DNA of 64,000 nucleotides. Source: Methylobacterium sp. GTDB lineage: Bacteria > Pseudomonadota > Alphaproteobacteria > Rhizobiales > Beijerinckiaceae. Of this stretch, positions 61,391-64,000 are shown piece after piece (positions within the stretch are counted from its first letter, which is position 1; each line of letters starts with the position of its first letter). Under the pieces are notes generated by a model, which was given only the letters and a program-made list of their open reading frames with translations, was not told where the DNA came from and ran no database searches. Location: the NCBI RefSeq assembly GCF_019745455.1, contig NZ_JAIETD010000017.1:1-64000 (forward strand), written 5' to 3'. Position numbers and translations under genes: made by a program.

Positions 61391-62254
61391 ATGGTGCGAT
61401 ATAGGCTGGGCTGTTCTCTTTCCTACAACGTACTCGCCGACACGACCTTCATCTTCAATCTTGAGGTGGCCCGGCTGAGGAGTCTCGAGATTTTGAGCGA
61501 GACGCTGACGCTGAAGCCCGACCTGAAGCGGGAGGTCTACACGACACCCGACCTCCTGAACCGCTATCTCGGCGTGAACGTGCCGACCGGGCCGTTCTCG
61601 CTGGAATACGAGGCCGAGGTCGAGCTCACGGTCCATCGCGCCGACCCGGCGACGATCGACGAGACGCCGATCGGGAAGCTCCCCCTCGACATCCTGCCAT
61701 TCCTGCTCCCGAGCCGCTTCGTCTCGTCGGATCGGCTCACGCCCTTCGCGCAGGCCGAGTTCGGCGCGCTGCCGAAGGGGCATCAGCGCGTCAGCGCGAT
61801 CTGCAACTGGATTCACGACCACATCACCTACCAGCCAGGAACGAGCGACGGCGAGACCACCGCCGACGAGAGCCTGCTGAAGCGTGCCGGGGTCTGCCGG
61901 GACTTCGCCCATATCGGCACCGCCTTCTGCCGGGCGCTCGGTATCCCAGCCCGGTTCGTGAGCTGCTACGCCCACGGCCTCGTCCCGAGCGATTTCCACG
62001 CCGTGTTCGAGGCCTATCTCGACGGGCGCTGGTGGCTGTTCGACGCCACGCGTCAGGCCGATCTCGACGGCCTCGTGCGCATCGGCGTCGGGCGGGACGC
62101 GGCCGAGATCGCGTTCTCGACGCCCTACGGCAACATGCAGCCGGTCAACCAGCAGATCCGGATCGTCCGCTCCGATGGCCAGGGCAGCCCGCCTCAGCGT
62201 ACGGTCGACGCGATCTCGACCGAGGTGCCTGCGCCGAATGCCGGGGCGGCTTAG
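61391..62254 (+). CDS. Transglutaminase-like protein
   Basis: 287-aa protein with an N-terminal beta-rich domain (Transglut_N-type) and a papain-like transglutaminase core. The triad is Cys169 (AGVCRDFAHIGTAFCRALGIPAR), His203 (SDFHAVFEAYL) and Asp218 (WWLFDATR). Bacterial members are usually proteases or amide-cleaving enzymes with unknown targets. No signal peptide, so cytoplasmic. Precedes eutB by 43 nt on the same strand, but a functional link is not evident. Confidence 0.9.
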   Translation: MVRYRLGCSLSYNVLADTTFIFNLEVARLRSLEILSETLTLKPDLKREVYTTPDLLNRYLGVNVPTGPFSLEYEAEVELTVHRADPATIDETPIGKLPLDILPFLLPSRFVSSDRLTPFAQAEFGALPKGHQRVSAICNWIHDHITYQPGTSDGETTADESLLKRAGVCRDFAHIGTAFCRALGIPARFVSCYAHGLVPSDFHAVFEAYLDGRWWLFDATRQADLDGLVRIGVGRDAAEIAFSTPYGNMQPVNQQIRIVRSDGQGSPPQRTVDAISTEVPAPNAGAA

Positions 62255-62297
62255 GGCACACCTCGCCGAGAGGCCAACGCAAGGAGACCGTGAGCGC

Positions 62298-63680
62298 ATG
62301 CCCTACCGTCACGTCGTCGGCCCCAAGACCCACGTCTTCGCCGACCTCGCCACGTTGATGGCCAAAGCGACACCGGTTCGCTCGGGCGATCGGCTGGCCG
62401 GCATCGCGGCCGAGACCGCCGAGGAAGGCATGGCGGCGCGCTGGGCGCTCGCCGACGTCACCCTATCCGAGATCCTGGCCAAGCCCCTCATTCCCTATGA
62501 GGACGACGACGTCACCCGCCTCATCCTCGACACGCACGATGCCGAGGCCTTCGCCGAGATCGCGCATCTCACGGTCGGCGATTTTCGCGAGTTCCTGATC
62601 AAGGCATCGCCCGAGACCCTGACCCGGATCGCCCCCGGCATCACGCCCGAGATCGCCGCGGCTGTCTCGAAGATCATGCGCAACCAGGACCTGATCCTCG
62701 TCGCCCGGAAGTGCCGCGTCGTCACGAAGTTCCGCAACACGATCGGGCTGCCCGGTCGCCTCTCGGTGCGGTTGCAGCCGAACCACCCGACCGACGATGC
62801 GGCCGGCATCACGGCCGCCATCGTCGACGGCCTGTCCTATGGCTGCGGCGACGCCGTGATCGGCCTCAACCCGGCCTCGGATTCCATCTCGACCTTGAGC
62901 GGCTTGCTTCACCTCTTCGACGACCTGATCCAGCGCCTCGCGATCCCGACGCAGGGCTGCATCCTGACCCATGTGACGACGACGATCGACGCGATGAATC
63001 GCGGCCTGCCGGTCGATCTCGTGTTCCAGTCGATCGCCGGCACGCAAGCCGCCAATGCGAGCTTCGGCGTCACTCTGCCGATCCTCAAGGAGGCGCATGA
63101 GGCGGCCCTCGCCCTCAAGCGCGGGACGGTCGGCGACAACTGCATGTACTTCGAGACCGGCCAGGGCTCGGCGCTCTCGGCCAACGCCCATCACGGCATC
63201 GACCAGCAGACGCTTGAGGCTCGTGCCTATGCGGTGGCCCGGCCGTTCCGGCCGCTTCTGGTCAACACCGTCGTCGGCTTCATCGGGCCCGAATACCTCT
63301 ACGACGGCAAGGAGATCATCCGGGCAGGCCTGGAGGACCACTTCTGCGGCAAGCTCATGGGCCTGCCGCTCGGCTGCGACGTTTGCTACACCAACCATGC
63401 CGAAGCCGACCAGAACGACATGGATACGCTCCTGACGCTGCTCGGGGCGGCAGGCTGCACCTTCGTCATGGGCATTCCCGGCGCCGACGACGTGATGCTG
63501 AACTACCAATCCACCTCGTTCCACGACTCGCTCTACATCCGCGAAGTGCTGGGCCTGAAGCGCGCCCCGGAATTCGAGGCCTGGCTCGAACAGATCGGGC
63601 TCACCGATGCCGAGGGCACGCTCCTGCCGGAAGGCCCGAGCGCCCGCCTCATCGCCGCGGCACCGGGCCTGGCCGCATGA
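62298..63680 (+). CDS. eutB: Ethanolamine ammonia-lyase large subunit
   Basis: 460-aa alpha subunit of the adenosylcobalamin-dependent enzyme that splits ethanolamine into acetaldehyde and ammonia. Landmarks: RLAGIAAETAEEGMAARWALADVTL, GLNPASDSISTL, YFETGQGSALSANAHHG and LPLGCDVCYTNHAEADQNDMDTL. AAGGAG lies 11 nt before ATG 62298; the track start at 62175 is an extension into the preceding gene. It overlaps eutC by ATGA. No microcompartment shell genes are visible. Confidence 0.96.
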   Translation: MPYRHVVGPKTHVFADLATLMAKATPVRSGDRLAGIAAETAEEGMAARWALADVTLSEILAKPLIPYEDDDVTRLILDTHDAEAFAEIAHLTVGDFREFLIKASPETLTRIAPGITPEIAAAVSKIMRNQDLILVARKCRVVTKFRNTIGLPGRLSVRLQPNHPTDDAAGITAAIVDGLSYGCGDAVIGLNPASDSISTLSGLLHLFDDLIQRLAIPTQGCILTHVTTTIDAMNRGLPVDLVFQSIAGTQAANASFGVTLPILKEAHEAALALKRGTVGDNCMYFETGQGSALSANAHHGIDQQTLEARAYAVARPFRPLLVNTVVGFIGPEYLYDGKEIIRAGLEDHFCGKLMGLPLGCDVCYTNHAEADQNDMDTLLTLLGAAGCTFVMGIPGADDVMLNYQSTSFHDSLYIREVLGLKRAPEFEAWLEQIGLTDAEGTLLPEGPSARLIAAAPGLAA

Positions 63681-64000
63681 CCGGCGAGGATCCCTGGGCG
63701 CGCCTCGCGCGCCTGACACCCGCCCGCATCGGCCTCGGGCGCGCCGGTGCCGGCCTGCCGACCCGCGAGGTGTTGGCCTTCGGCCTCGCCCATGCCCAGG
63801 CCCGCGACGCAGTCCATACGCCGATGGATGCGGAGGAGGTGGCGAAGGGCATAGCGGCACTCGGCTTCGACACCTCGGTCCTCGCCTCCGCGGCGCCCGA
63901 CCGGGCCACCTATCTGCGCCGGCCGGATCTCGGCCGCACTCTGGGCGAGGAGAGCCGCGACGCCCTGGCGGCGGTGCCGTCCGAACCTGTCGACCTCGCC
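63677..64000 (+). CDS. eutC: Ethanolamine ammonia-lyase small subunit (5' part only)
   Basis: First 108 residues of the beta subunit before the window ends. TPARIGLGRAGAGLPTREVLAFGLAHAQARDAVHTPMD is the conserved N-terminal region of EutC, which helps bind adenosylcobalamin. The ATG at 63677 overlaps the eutB stop. Confidence 0.93.
   Translation, partial: MTGEDPWARLARLTPARIGLGRAGAGLPTREVLAFGLAHAQARDAVHTPMDAEEVAKGIAALGFDTSVLASAAPDRATYLRRPDLGRTLGEESRDALAAVPSEPVDLA

Overview
This is a GC-rich, densely coded alphaproteobacterial chromosome segment. I judge it most likely Methylobacterium/Methylorubrum or a close relative in Hyphomicrobiales. The reasons are the gene order lysC–ptsP–prfA–prmC–DUF4167 with ubiG divergent, a nitrogen-PTS enzyme I, a three-gene glycine-cleavage cluster behind a glycine riboswitch, a CYP152 P450 and eutBC. 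The genus is inference. I saw no rRNA, tRNA, CRISPR array, insertion sequence or prophage.

Layout. 1–1.3 kb: 3'-truncated ABC-F ATPase (minus). 1.4–4.9 kb: Crp/Fnr regulator and a PotABC-type ABC importer without a binding protein. 4.9–6.8 kb: AsmA-like protein (minus). 7.2–8.6 kb: two-subunit 3-oxoacid CoA-transferase. 8.8–10.3 kb: a small unknown protein and a secreted papain-fold protein. 10.5–15.2 kb: tandem glycine riboswitch followed by gcvT-gcvH-gcvP. 15.2–16.6 kb: GNAT acetyltransferase and flavodoxin-like reductase.

16.7–34.9 kb is an exopolysaccharide locus. It holds a Wzz/BY-kinase-like co-polymerase coupled to a heparinase-like protein, wecB-wecC-wecG-like genes for a ManNAcA-type sugar, a flippase, a JmjC-like cupin, a FemAB/CelD-like acyltransferase, two GT4 glycosyltransferases around an asparagine-synthetase-like amidotransferase, and a VpsF/Wzy-like polymerase coupled to a GH5 glycanase. 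A pocket of AT-rich DNA with a near-consensus promoter separates the two divergent arms. No initiating phosphoglycosyltransferase or outer-membrane export channel is in the window, so those must lie elsewhere.

35–45.4 kb is core: Pmp3 peptide, a methyltransferase-like unknown, DUF4167 protein, prmC, prfA, ptsP, lysC, ubiG, and a quinone oxidoreductase broken by a one-base frameshift. 45.6–52.3 kb: OPT transporter, methyltransferase + EgtD-like pair, an operon of three tiny disordered proteins, a CYP152 peroxygenase and a 66-aa membrane peptide. 52.4–64 kb: PBP1A with an unusual nuclease-like C-terminal domain, isochorismatase-family hydrolase, poxB, a HigBA-like toxin–antitoxin pair with its own promoter/operator, lutABC for lactate, a transglutaminase-like protein, and eutB with the start of eutC.

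Most long ORFs in the supplied track are antisense shadows of these genes. Many start sites were moved from the track to ones supported by ribosome-binding sites, family lengths or stop/start overlaps. No computation or database search was run; family calls rest on motifs and recall.
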